From the NCBI RefSeq assembly GCF_022024275.1, contig NZ_CP091804.1, forward strand, positions 1,878,501-1,942,500: a DNA stretch of 64,000 nucleotides. Reading direction: 5' to 3'. The stretch is from Sphingopyxis sp. BSN-002 (GTDB taxonomy: Bacteria; Pseudomonadota; Alphaproteobacteria; Sphingomonadales; Sphingomonadaceae). Shown here piece after piece: positions 50,735 to 58,759 of the stretch. Below the pieces are notes generated by a model. The model was not told the DNA's origin, did no database searches, and worked only from the letters and a program-made list of their open reading frames with translations. The translations under genes and the position numbers were made by a program. Positions within the stretch are counted from its first letter, which is position 1. Each line of letters begins with the position of its first letter.

Positions 50735-51529
50735 ATGACCAACACCAGCATCGCCTCGTGGAACATCAATAGCGTTCGCGCGCGCATCGGCATCGTCGAG
50801 AAATTCCTGCGCGAGGAAGCCCCCGATGTTCTTTGCCTGCAGGAGACGAAAGTCGAATGCGGCCTGTTCCCGAAGGGGATGTTCGAACAGCTCGGCTACA
50901 CCCACATCGTGACCAACGGCCAGCGCATGCACCATGGCGTCGCGATCATCAGCAAGATCCCGCTGGCCGACGCGCGCAAATATGACTGGCAGGCGAATGG
51001 CGAGGCGCGCCACGTCGGCGTGACCCTGCCCTCGGGCGTGCGGCTCGACAATGTCTACATCCCCGCGGGCGGCGATATTCCCGACCGCGACCTCAATCCC
51101 AAATTCGGGCAAAAACTCGACTTTTTCGGCCGCATGACCGAATGGTCGAGCGCGCTCGTCGACACGCCGACGATCCTGACCGGCGACTTCAACGTCGCCC
51201 CGCTCGCAAGCGACGTCTGGAACCACAAGGCGCTGCTCGACGTCGTCAGCCACACCCCGATCGAGGTCGAAACCCTCGCACGATTGCAGGCGGCATCGAA
51301 CTGGGTCGATCTCGGTCGCCACTTCGTCGAGGCTCCAACCCCGCTGTTCACCTGGTGGAGCTATCGCGCGAAGGACTGGGAAGCCTCGAACCGCGGTCGC
51401 CGCCTCGATCATATGTGGGTTACCCCCGACCTGATGGCGAAGGCGGTGTCGCACCGCGTCGTCCAGCCGGCGCGGAGCTGGGAACGGCCGTCGGATCATA
51501 TTCCGCTGATCACCGAGTTCGCGCTTTGA
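50735..51529 (+). CDS. xth: Exodeoxyribonuclease III
   Basis: 264 residues from ATG 50735. The AP-endonuclease/ExoIII fold is clear: SIASWNINSVRARI (Asn of the active site), DVLCLQETKVE (metal-binding Glu), ILTGDFNVAPLASDVWNHK (Asp-Asn pair) and RGRRLDHMWVTPDL ... RPSDHIPLITEF (catalytic Asp-His). It cleaves abasic sites and removes 3' blocking groups. The stop overlaps the TTG start of ribA by four bases (TTGA at 51526-51529), so the two genes are translationally coupled. Confidence 0.95.
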   Translation: MTNTSIASWNINSVRARIGIVEKFLREEAPDVLCLQETKVECGLFPKGMFEQLGYTHIVTNGQRMHHGVAIISKIPLADARKYDWQANGEARHVGVTLPSGVRLDNVYIPAGGDIPDRDLNPKFGQKLDFFGRMTEWSSALVDTPTILTGDFNVAPLASDVWNHKALLDVVSHTPIEVETLARLQAASNWVDLGRHFVEAPTPLFTWWSYRAKDWEASNRGRRLDHMWVTPDLMAKAVSHRVVQPARSWERPSDHIPLITEFAL

Positions 51530-52581
51530 GCGCCACCGGGGCCCGCAGGGCCGCGCGCGCGATCGACGCGCTGCGCCGCGGCTGGCCGTTCCGCGTGATC
51601 GGCGCCGATGGTGCACTCGACCTGCTGGCCGTCGAAAGCGCACGTGACGAAGCGCTGGCCGAATTCGGCAGCGCCGATGTTCTGTTGTCGGGCGAGCGCG
51701 CGGTAACGCTGAAGCTCACCAACCAGCGGATTGCGGCGACCCCGGGTCCGGTGCGGCTGTCGGGCGCCGCAAGCAGCGTAGCGGCGGCGCTCGCGATCGC
51801 CGATCCGTCGCTCGATCTCGCCAATCCGCTGAAGGGGCCGTTCCGCACGATCGCGACCGGCGGTGAAAGCGCTGCGATGACGGCGATGACAATGGCGCGC
51901 CATGCCGGACTGCTTCCCGCCTTCTTCGTCCGCGAAGCCGCGGGCGATGCCGAGACCGCGTGCAGCGTCGACGATGTCGCGGCGCTGCTCGATCCCGCCC
52001 GCCTCCAGGTCGCGGCACGCGCGCGTCTGCCGGTTGAGGCGAGCGAGAGCGCCGAAATCGTCGCTTTCCGCTCGCCCGAGGAAGCATCGGATCATGTCGC
52101 GCTCGTCATCGGCAAGCGCGACGGCAATCCGCCGGTGGTGCGATTGCACAGCGAATGCCTGACCGGCGACGTGCTCGGCAGCCTGAAATGCGATTGCGGG
52201 CCGCAGCTCCACGCGGCGCTTCATGCGATGGCCGACGCACCGTGGGGCGTGCTGCTCTATCTGCGGCAGGAAGGACGCGGGATCGGCCTCGTCAACAAGC
52301 TGCGCGCCTATGCGCTGCAGGATCAGGGTTATGACACGGTCGACGCGAATCTGCGGCTCGGCTTTCCCGTCGAGGCACGCGATTTTGCGATCGCGGGGCG
52401 GATGCTCGAACTGCTGAACATCCCGCGAATCCGGCTGATGACGAACAATCCGGAGAAGGTCGCGCGGCTGGAGAAGGAGGGCGTCGAGGTCGTCGAGCGC
52501 ATTCCGCTCGCGCTGCCGACGAACAAATATAACGAGCAGTATCTCGCGACGAAGCGCGACCGGACGGGACACCAGCTCTGA
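51526..52581 (+). CDS. ribA: GTP cyclohydrolase II (with N-terminal extension)
   Basis: 351 residues from TTG 51526. The C-terminal 200 residues are RibA: VRLHSECLTGDVLGSLKCDCGPQLHAALHAM gives the zinc cysteines (C-x10-C-x-C), and LRQEGRGIGLVNKLRAYALQDQGYDTVDANLRLGFPVEARDF the substrate loop. It makes the first committed step of riboflavin synthesis, opening GTP to the pyrimidine. The N-terminal 150 residues (RAARAIDALRRGWPFRVIGADG) resemble a degenerate RibB-like half without clear DHBP-synthase acidic motifs. Coupling to xth leaves no room for an FMN riboswitch. Confidence 0.92.
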   Translation: MSATGARRAARAIDALRRGWPFRVIGADGALDLLAVESARDEALAEFGSADVLLSGERAVTLKLTNQRIAATPGPVRLSGAASSVAAALAIADPSLDLANPLKGPFRTIATGGESAAMTAMTMARHAGLLPAFFVREAAGDAETACSVDDVAALLDPARLQVAARARLPVEASESAEIVAFRSPEEASDHVALVIGKRDGNPPVVRLHSECLTGDVLGSLKCDCGPQLHAALHAMADAPWGVLLYLRQEGRGIGLVNKLRAYALQDQGYDTVDANLRLGFPVEARDFAIAGRMLELLNIPRIRLMTNNPEKVARLEKEGVEVVERIPLALPTNKYNEQYLATKRDRTGHQL

Positions 52582-52587
52582 AGGGAA

Positions 52588-52612
52588 AAGGCGCCGGACA
52601 ACGCCGGCGCCT
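52588..52612. terminator. Bidirectional intrinsic terminator between ribA and the LytTR gene
   Basis: AAGGCGCCGG-acaac-g-CCGGCGCCTT is a near-perfect inverted repeat. Read on the minus strand it is followed by TTTTCCC, so it serves the converging response-regulator gene best and ribA as well. Confidence 0.85.
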
Positions 52613-52620
52613 TCATCAAA

Positions 52621-53427
52621 TCAATGCACGAAGCGCGCGACGACGTCGCGATAGCTGCGGCTGACCTTCACCTGCGCGCCCGAACCCAGCACGAGGAAGC
52701 ATTCGCCGTTGGTGTGCGGCTTGACCTGCTTGACCTGCGACAGGTTCACGATCGTCGAGCGATGGACGCGCTGGAAATTGCGCGGATCGAGCCGCTTTTC
52801 CAGATCCTTCATCGTCTCGCGCAGGATCAGGCTGTTGTCGGCGGTATAGATGCACATATAGTCGCCGGCGGCGTCGATGCGCTCGATGCTGTCGACGTCG
52901 ACACGGAAAATCTGGCCGCGATCCTTGATGTTGATCATCTTCTCGTAGCGATCGGCAGCGTGCGCGTCGGGCTGAACCTCGGCGTCATAATCCTCGACGG
53001 CTTCGGGGGCGACCTCGGCAAGCACGGTCTTGAGGCGCTCGACTTCGGCGGCACCGCGCTTTTCGGCGAGGCGCTGGCGGACGCGATCGAGCGCGTCGGC
53101 GAGCCGTTCGGGCTCGACCGGCTTCACCAGATAATCGACCGCCTGCGCCTCGAACGCGCGGATCGCGTGATCGGAATAGGCGGTGACGAAGACGACGAGC
53201 GGCGGTTCGACCTCCATCAGACCCTGGATCACCGAAAAGCCGTCGAAACCCGGCATCTGGATGTCAAGAAATACGAGGTCGGGCTTGTGCGTCTTGATCT
53301 TGCGAATGGCCTCGCGGCCGTTCTGGGCAGTGTCGACGATTTCGACATCCGGATGCGCTTCGAGCCGCAGTTGCAGGCCCTGGGTCGCCAATTTTTCATC
53401 ATCCACCAGGATGGTTCTGATCGTCAT
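52621..53427 (-). CDS. LytTR-type response regulator
   Basis: 268 residues. The receiver domain has acidic residues VDDEK, phospho-acceptor Asp in LVFLDIQMPG, and switch residues in VFVTAYSDHAIRAF and DYLVKPVEPERL. The C-terminal LytTR DNA-binding domain begins INIKDRGQIFRVDVDSIERIDAAGDYMCIYT and contains NFQRVHRSTIVNLSQV. It pairs with the LytS-type kinase immediately upstream, as the gene starts overlap (ATGA at 53424-53427). LytTR regulators usually control nearby exported or envelope functions, but the target is not apparent here. Confidence 0.95.
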   Translation of the reverse strand: MTIRTILVDDEKLATQGLQLRLEAHPDVEIVDTAQNGREAIRKIKTHKPDLVFLDIQMPGFDGFSVIQGLMEVEPPLVVFVTAYSDHAIRAFEAQAVDYLVKPVEPERLADALDRVRQRLAEKRGAAEVERLKTVLAEVAPEAVEDYDAEVQPDAHAADRYEKMINIKDRGQIFRVDVDSIERIDAAGDYMCIYTADNSLILRETMKDLEKRLDPRNFQRVHRSTIVNLSQVKQVKPHTNGECFLVLGSGAQVKVSRSYRDVVARFVH

Positions 53428-54548
53428 GTGCGTTCGGTTCCAATCGTCATATGCCCATCGGGCTGGAACGGAAATTCGATCACGACCGTGAACCCGCCCT
53501 CAGCGCCCGTCTGGACGTCGAACCTGTGCTGGTCGCCAAAAGCCTGCGCCAGCCGGTCCCTGATGTTGGCTAAACCCACACCGGTCGATTCCGTTGCAAA
53601 GCCCGTGGTGGGGTCGGTGGTTTCGCCTGACAATCCCGATCCGGTATCCGACACGGTGATCCGCACGTTTTGACCGGCCAGCTGAGCCGAAATCGTGATA
53701 TCGGCGCCCTCTTCCTGCGGCGTCACCGCATATTTGATGGCGTTTTCGATCAGCGGCTGGAGCAGGAGCGACGGCAGACGCGCGCGTGCGACCGCCGGAT
53801 CGATCGCGAAATGCGGCCGCAGCCGGTCCTCGAAGCGCATTTTTTCGATATCGAGATAGAGCTTCAGCGTCTCGATCTCCTGCGCCAGCGTCACCTGCGC
53901 CGTGGGCTCGTTGGCGAGCGTGTAGCGGAGGAAGGCCGAGAGGCGCGAGAGCATCGCATTCGCCGGCTCGGACTGTTTGAGCAGCACCAGCGTCGAAATG
54001 CTGTTGAGCGTGTTGAAGAGAAAATGCGGATTGAGCTGGTAGCGCAGCATCGCAAGCTGGGCCGATGCCGCCTGCGCTTCGAGGCGCAGCATGCGGTCGT
54101 TCTGTTCCTCGAGCTGGAGGAAATAGTTGATCGCGAAATAGAGCGCCGACCACGCGCCGAGCGATGTTGCGTCGATATAGACCGCGCCGAGCAGCAGGCT
54201 GGTAAAGCCCGCCTCGCTCGCCGGGTTCTGGATCTGCGCGACCCATGCGTCGATGAAGGCCCACAGCGCCGTCGCGAGACCCGCGAGGCCGAAGCTGACG
54301 CCCCACATCAGGAGCGGGCGGCGGTTGATGAGCGCGCGATAGCAGACCGACAGCACCAGCGTCAGCGAGAAGCCGGTAATCGCCGAAATCGTCTGCGGGA
54401 TCAGGAAGGTGAAGGGCTGACCGTTGGCAAGACCCGACACGCCGCGGAGTCCGAGCCAGGCAGCCCAGCCCAGAAGCTGCAGGTTCCAGAAGGCCCGTAC
54501 CTTGTTTCCGAAGAAGGGTTCGGGCGAGGAAAATCCGAAAATCGGCAT
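53424..54548 (-). CDS. LytS/AlgZ-type sensor histidine kinase
   Basis: 374 residues from ATG 54548; a TTG at 54596 would add 16. About four N-terminal membrane segments (LLGWAAWLGLRGVSG, TISAITGFSLTLVLSV, WGVSFGLAGLATALWAF and LLGAVYIDATSLGAWSALYF) precede a short coiled coil and the His_kinase domain. The phospho-acceptor is in LRYQLNPHFLFNTLNSIS. ATP-binding motifs are LLLQPLIENAIKYA (N box) and DTGSGLSGETT ... GVGLANIRDRL. It is the cognate sensor of the LytTR regulator with which it overlaps. The stimulus is unknown. Confidence 0.93.
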   Translation of the reverse strand: MPIFGFSSPEPFFGNKVRAFWNLQLLGWAAWLGLRGVSGLANGQPFTFLIPQTISAITGFSLTLVLSVCYRALINRRPLLMWGVSFGLAGLATALWAFIDAWVAQIQNPASEAGFTSLLLGAVYIDATSLGAWSALYFAINYFLQLEEQNDRMLRLEAQAASAQLAMLRYQLNPHFLFNTLNSISTLVLLKQSEPANAMLSRLSAFLRYTLANEPTAQVTLAQEIETLKLYLDIEKMRFEDRLRPHFAIDPAVARARLPSLLLQPLIENAIKYAVTPQEEGADITISAQLAGQNVRITVSDTGSGLSGETTDPTTGFATESTGVGLANIRDRLAQAFGDQHRFDVQTGAEGGFTVVIEFPFQPDGHMTIGTERT

Positions 54549-54599
54549 GGTGTCGGAGCGCTTACCGGCGGTCAGCGCGAATGCGCCCGAAGCCAAGGA

Positions 54600-55109
54600 T
54601 CATTCCGCGGCGACGGGTGCCATGCGCATCCGCGCCTGGCCGAGCGGCTGAAGTTCCGAGCGGTGCTTCCACACCAGTTCGCCATAGGTGAGCGTCCGGC
54701 CGTCGTGCGCGGTGATCGTCACCGGGCCGATCGGCTGTTCGTCGGTGGTGTCGACGAGCACGGGGGTCGACGGCACGCCTGCGCCCCATTTCTCGCCCCA
54801 CTGGCGAAGCGCGATCATCGCCGGGAGCAGTTCGACACCCTTCTGGGTCAGCTCGTACCGAACCTTGCGGCGATCCTCGGCCATTACCTCACGTGCCATG
54901 ATGCCATGATCGACGAGGCGCGAAAGGCGGTTCGAAAGGATATTGCGCGCGATACTGAGTTCCTGCTGGAACTCCTCGAAATGATGGACGCCGTTGAAGG
55001 CCGCACGAAGGATCATGAACGACCAGCGCTCGCCCATAGCCTCCAGCGCGAGCGGCAGCGCACAATTATCGCCGTAAATGTCGTTCAGCGGTTCGCGTAG
55101 TTTTCCCAT
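54600..55109 (-). CDS. HxlR family transcriptional regulator
   Basis: 169 residues from ATG 55109. The winged helix reads NCALPLALEAMGERWSFMILRAAFNGVHHFEEFQQELSIARNILSNRLSRLVDHGIMARE, a clear HxlR domain. The family normally ends near residue 120, and the 50-residue C-terminal extension (TITAHDGRTLTYGEL and onwards) is additional and unassigned. It lies just upstream of the kinase gene on the same strand, with divergent palindromic sites in front of its start. It probably autoregulates and may control the CC_3452-family gene across the gap. Confidence 0.9.
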   Translation of the reverse strand: MGKLREPLNDIYGDNCALPLALEAMGERWSFMILRAAFNGVHHFEEFQQELSIARNILSNRLSRLVDHGIMAREVMAEDRRKVRYELTQKGVELLPAMIALRQWGEKWGAGVPSTPVLVDTTDEQPIGPVTITAHDGRTLTYGELVWKHRSELQPLGQARMRMAPVAAE

Positions 55110-55160
55110 CAAGCTGCCCTAACGTAAATTTGCCCTTCGCACAAAAAAATATGCGCCTTT

Positions 55161-55215
55161 GGTTGCAATTTGCAACCCGATACCCAAATTTCATTTCGCA
55201 ACCCTTCAGGGTTGC
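55161..55215. promoter_or_regulatory. Two GTTGC-type palindromes upstream of hxlR
   Basis: GGTTGCAA-T-TTGCAACC (55161-55177) is a perfect 8-1-8 palindrome. GCAACCC-TTCA-GGGTTGC (55198-55215) repeats the same half-site in another arrangement. They fill the divergent gap between hxlR and the CC_3452-family gene and are likely operators of the HxlR protein. The second could also form an mRNA hairpin before the ribosome site. Confidence 0.6.
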
Positions 55216-55237
55216 CCAAAAACAGGAGGACCTCCCC

Positions 55238-55549
55238 ATGTTCAAGCTTTCTTCGCCTGCCCTGCTGCTACCGCTGCTCGGCGCGGCGCTCGTTCCCGCA
55301 ACGGCCGGGGCGGCCGACGGTTCCTATTATCGCGCCGAAATTGCAAACCCTGCCAAGACCGCCAAATTCGTAGCCCGCGACGTCATCTGGTCGTGCGACG
55401 GCGTCAATTGCGGCGCGGGCCGCGGCACCAGCCGTCCGCTGATCATCTGCGCCGGCCTTGCCCGCGAGGTGGGTGAGGTGAAGAGCTTCACCGCGAACGG
55501 CACGGCGCTTGCCGCCGAAGAGCTCGCGCGCTGCAACGGCGCGAAATAA
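55238..55549 (+). CDS. Small exported CC_3452-family protein
   Basis: 103 residues with an AGGAGGA ribosome site. The signal peptide ends near ATAGAADG. The mature protein is about 77 residues with three cysteines (WSCDGVNCGAG ... IICAGLAREVG) and a DGSYYRAEIANPAKTAKFVARDVIW start, which is the pattern of the CC_3452 family of small periplasmic proteins of unknown function. Two of the cysteines are likely to pair. It is expressed from the gap with divergent hxlR and palindromic sites. A GC-rich inverted repeat (55553-55605) follows the stop. Confidence 0.75.
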   Translation: MFKLSSPALLLPLLGAALVPATAGAADGSYYRAEIANPAKTAKFVARDVIWSCDGVNCGAGRGTSRPLIICAGLAREVGEVKSFTANGTALAAEELARCNGAK

Positions 55550-55552
55550 TAC

Positions 55553-55605
55553 GGTCGGCCGGACGGGCGGCGCTCTCCCCTCTCCCTGCCTCCTGACGGC
55601 CGACC
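55553..55605. other. Inverted repeat downstream of the CC_3452-family gene
   Basis: GGTCGGCC (55553-55560) and GGCCGACC (55598-55605) are perfect complements 37 nt apart. A second GGGCGGC/GCCGCCC pair interlocks with them. There is no T-run. It may act as a Rho-independent-like 3' structure shared with the convergent glycosyltransferase gene. Confidence 0.4.
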
Positions 55606-55656
55606 GCACGGGGCCGCCCGCTTGCCTTTACGGCCAGGCGTGGCGGCCCTTCTGAT

Positions 55657-56541
55657 TCAGGCGGTCAGGCGATTGCGCGCAACGACGAGCGACCAGCGCG
55701 CAAGCTGCGGCAGGTGCGCAAGGACGTAACCCGGCGACGCACGAAACGCGCGCCCGACAAGGTCGGTACGCCAGCTCAGCCGGCTTTTGAACGCAAGGTC
55801 CAGCAATATTTCGCCCCGCTCGCCCGCCGGCAGCGTCGCGGGCATTGCGCGTTCGACGATCGTCGCCGTCAGCGCCTGGATTCGTGCGGCGCGCTGGTTC
55901 GTCAGGCTGCCGCCATGCTTGCGATAGCGATAGAGATCCTCGTGCAGCTCGACGAAGCGGAAACGCTGCGCGGCGCGGAGCCAGAAGTCATAGTCCTCCA
56001 CCCCGAAGAGGCCAGTGTCATAGCCGCCCAGCGCCTCGGTGACGCCCGCCCGATAAAGGAAGCAGGCGCCGACATTGTTGCCATGAAGCAGTCGCTCGAC
56101 CGGGCCGACGCGCGTGCAGCCCAATTCCGTCCCGTCCTCGTCGATCAGCATGAAGTCGGCAAAAGCGATATCGGCATCGGGATGCGCGTCGAGCGTTGCA
56201 ACAAGTCGGGCCAGCATCGGCGCGCGAAGCAGATTGTCGTCGGAGGTCCAGCTATGCAGCGCGCCCCGCGCCGCCGCAAAACCCCGGTTGAGCGCCGCTG
56301 GCAGGCCGACATTCGTCCCGAGCGTGATCAGCCGTACGCGCGGATCGCGCGCCGCGGCTTCGGCCATGATCGTCGGCGAGGCATCCTGCGAGGCGTCGTC
56401 GACGAGGATCAGCTCGAAATCGCGGAAATCCTGGGTCAGAACCGAATCGATAGCATCGACCAGCCAGCGCGCACCATTATGCACGGGCATGATCATCGAC
56501 ACGCGCGGTATGCCGGTCGAATCGAGAATATCGGTCCCCAT
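55657..56541 (-). CDS. Family 2 glycosyltransferase
   Basis: 294 residues from ATG 56541, preceded by AGGACGG; a TTG at 56577 is a longer alternative. The GT-A fold starts PRVSMIMPVHNGARWLVDAIDSVLTQDFRDFELILVDDASQD. The nucleotide-sugar Asp motif is HSWTSDDNLLRAPML, and GLFGVEDYDFWLRAAQR holds the acceptor-site ED. It transfers a sugar from a nucleotide donor to a polysaccharide, lipid or protein. The donor and acceptor are not deducible, and no polysaccharide cluster is nearby. It is soluble, with at most a weak membrane-associated C-terminus. Confidence 0.9.
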   Translation of the reverse strand: MGTDILDSTGIPRVSMIMPVHNGARWLVDAIDSVLTQDFRDFELILVDDASQDASPTIMAEAAARDPRVRLITLGTNVGLPAALNRGFAAARGALHSWTSDDNLLRAPMLARLVATLDAHPDADIAFADFMLIDEDGTELGCTRVGPVERLLHGNNVGACFLYRAGVTEALGGYDTGLFGVEDYDFWLRAAQRFRFVELHEDLYRYRKHGGSLTNQRAARIQALTATIVERAMPATLPAGERGEILLDLAFKSRLSWRTDLVGRAFRASPGYVLAHLPQLARWSLVVARNRLTA

Positions 56542-56665
56542 CGGCCCCGTCCTACCCGCCGTGTACGAAGCTTCCAACGGGCTTTACCAATGTTGCTAAC
56601 GTCTTGGCGAAAGTGAAAGCAAATTTCGCATTGCAATTGCCCTCGCATGAACGACATTGAGGGGG

Positions 56666-58759
56666 ATGCTCAGGCAATATGAACTTGTCGAGCGCGTACG
56701 CGCTTATGATCCCGACGTCGACGAGGCGTTGCTCAACCGTGCCTATGTCTTCACCGTGCAGAAGCACGGGAGCCAGAAGCGCGCCTCTGGCGACCCGTAT
56801 TTCAGCCATCCCGTCGAGGTCGCAGGCATTTTGACCGACCTCCACCTCGACAGCGAGACGATCGTCACCGCGTTGCTTCACGATACGTTGGAGGACACGC
56901 TGACGACGCCCGAGGAGATCGAGCGGTTGTTCGGCAGCGATGTCGGCCGGCTGGTCGACGGGGTGACCAAGCTCAGCAAGATCGAGGCGCAGACCGAGAA
57001 TGAGCGCGCTGCAGAAAATCTGCGCAAGTTCCTGCTCGCGATGTCCGACGACATCCGCGTGCTGCTGGTCAAGCTCGCCGACCGGCTGCACAACATGCGG
57101 ACGCTGCATTTCATCAAGAACCCGGACAAGCGCCGCCGCATCGCCAAGGAGACGATGGACATCTATGCCCCGCTCGCTGAGCGGATCGGCATGTATGAAT
57201 ATATGCGCGAGATGCAGCTGCTCGCGTTCAGCGAACTCGAGCCGGAGGCCTATGCCACGATCACGGGCCGCCTCGCCAAGCTTACGGCGGGCGGCAAGGA
57301 CAAGGTCGCCGCGATCAGCCGGGAGTTCAAGGAACTGCTGGCGAAGAACGGAATCGAGGCCGAGGTGTCGGGGCGCGAAAAGCATCCCTATTCGATCTGG
57401 CGCAAGATGCAGGAACGCCATGTCAGCTTCGAACAGGTGACCGACATCATCGCCTTCCGCATCATCACCCCGACCGATGCCGATTGCTATGCGGCGCTGG
57501 GCATCCTCCACCGCAAGTGGAAAATGGTCCCCGGCCGTTTCAAGGACTATATCTCGACTCCGAAGCGCAACGGCTACAAGTCGCTGCACACGACGATCAT
57601 GCATCAGCAGAATATGCGGATCGAGATCCAGATCCGCAGCCTCGGCATGCACCAGCAGTCCGAGTTCGGCCTCGCCGCGCATTGGGCGTACAAGCAGGGC
57701 GGCGCGGTCCCCGACGGGCAGGCGGGATGGATCCGCGACCTGCTCGAAATCCTCGAGCAGACGCACGATCCCGACGAGTTCCTCGAAAACACGCGTATCG
57801 CGATGTACCAGGACCGCATCTTCGCCTTCACGCCGAAGGGCAGTCTGCACCAGTTGCCAAAGGGGGCGACCCCGGTCGATTTCGCCTATGCCGTGCACAC
57901 CAAGCTTGGCGACTGCACCGTCGGCGCCAAGGTCAACGGGCGGCTCGTCCCGCTGCGCACCCAGCTCGCGAACGGCGACACGGTCGAGATCCTGTCGTCG
58001 GACAAACAGACGCCGCAGCCGGCGTGGCTCGGCTTTGCGGTCACGGGCAAGGCGCGTGCGGCGATCCGCCGCCATGTGCGGTCGAAGGAAAAGGTCGAGC
58101 TCGCCGCCCTGGGACGCAAGATGTACGACGAGATCGTCGCACGGCTTCCGAACAAGGTCGGAGACAAGGCGCGCGCCGCGGCGCTGACGCGACTGAAGCT
58201 GGAGGACGACAGCGCGCTCTACGTCGGGATCGCCAAGCGGCGCTTCACCGACAATGCCGTGCTCGAAGCGCTCGTCCCCGGCATCACGGCCGAAATGAAG
58301 ACCAAGCCCGGCAAGCTGGCGCAGGGCGCCGCGGTCTCGATCGCGGGGCTGACCCCCGGCGTCGCCTATCAGCTCGCCGATTGCTGCCACCCGGTGCCCG
58401 GCGACCGCATCGTCGGCCTCGCACGGCCGGGCGAAGGCATCGAGGTGCATGTCATCGACTGCCCCAGCCTCGCCGACGGGATCGATGCCGACTGGATCGA
58501 TCTCCGCTGGCAGGAAGACAGCGAGGGCGGCAATGCGCGGCTGTGCGTGGTGATCCTGAACGAGCCGGGCACGCTGGCGGAGATGTCGGGGATCCTCGCG
58601 GCGAATTCGGCGAACATCACCAATCTGCGCCTGTCGAACCGCGAGGGCGGATTTCACACCTATGACGTCGTCGTCGAGGTGCGCGACGTCCAGCATGTGA
58701 TGCGGATCCTGTCGGCGCTGCGCGCGTCGGACAATGTGGTGCAGGCCGAACGGCTCTAA
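56666..58759 (+). CDS. rsh: Bifunctional (p)ppGpp synthetase/hydrolase (Rel/SpoT/Rsh)
   Basis: 697 residues from ATG 56666; TTG 56657 is an alternative. The HD hydrolase domain is near the N-terminus, with FSHPVEVAGIL and HDTLEDT (H72). The synthetase domain at about 230-345 has KMVPGRFKDYISTPKRNGYKSLHT. Its RFKD motif marks the bifunctional rather than RelA-only class. A TGS domain starts near 387 (FAFTPKGSLHQLPKGATPVDFAYAVH), a zinc-finger-like DCCHPVPGD at 572, and an ACT domain after 620. It is the single long RSH expected in alphaproteobacteria and governs the stringent response. It converges with the cytochrome gene with a 4-bp stop overlap. Confidence 0.96.
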   Translation: MLRQYELVERVRAYDPDVDEALLNRAYVFTVQKHGSQKRASGDPYFSHPVEVAGILTDLHLDSETIVTALLHDTLEDTLTTPEEIERLFGSDVGRLVDGVTKLSKIEAQTENERAAENLRKFLLAMSDDIRVLLVKLADRLHNMRTLHFIKNPDKRRRIAKETMDIYAPLAERIGMYEYMREMQLLAFSELEPEAYATITGRLAKLTAGGKDKVAAISREFKELLAKNGIEAEVSGREKHPYSIWRKMQERHVSFEQVTDIIAFRIITPTDADCYAALGILHRKWKMVPGRFKDYISTPKRNGYKSLHTTIMHQQNMRIEIQIRSLGMHQQSEFGLAAHWAYKQGGAVPDGQAGWIRDLLEILEQTHDPDEFLENTRIAMYQDRIFAFTPKGSLHQLPKGATPVDFAYAVHTKLGDCTVGAKVNGRLVPLRTQLANGDTVEILSSDKQTPQPAWLGFAVTGKARAAIRRHVRSKEKVELAALGRKMYDEIVARLPNKVGDKARAAALTRLKLEDDSALYVGIAKRRFTDNAVLEALVPGITAEMKTKPGKLAQGAAVSIAGLTPGVAYQLADCCHPVPGDRIVGLARPGEGIEVHVIDCPSLADGIDADWIDLRWQEDSEGGNARLCVVILNEPGTLAEMSGILAANSANITNLRLSNREGGFHTYDVVVEVRDVQHVMRILSALRASDNVVQAERL

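Noticed and set aside
51480..51530. An FMN riboswitch upstream of ribA
   Set aside because: The ribA start overlaps the xth stop, so no leader exists in which such an element could lie.
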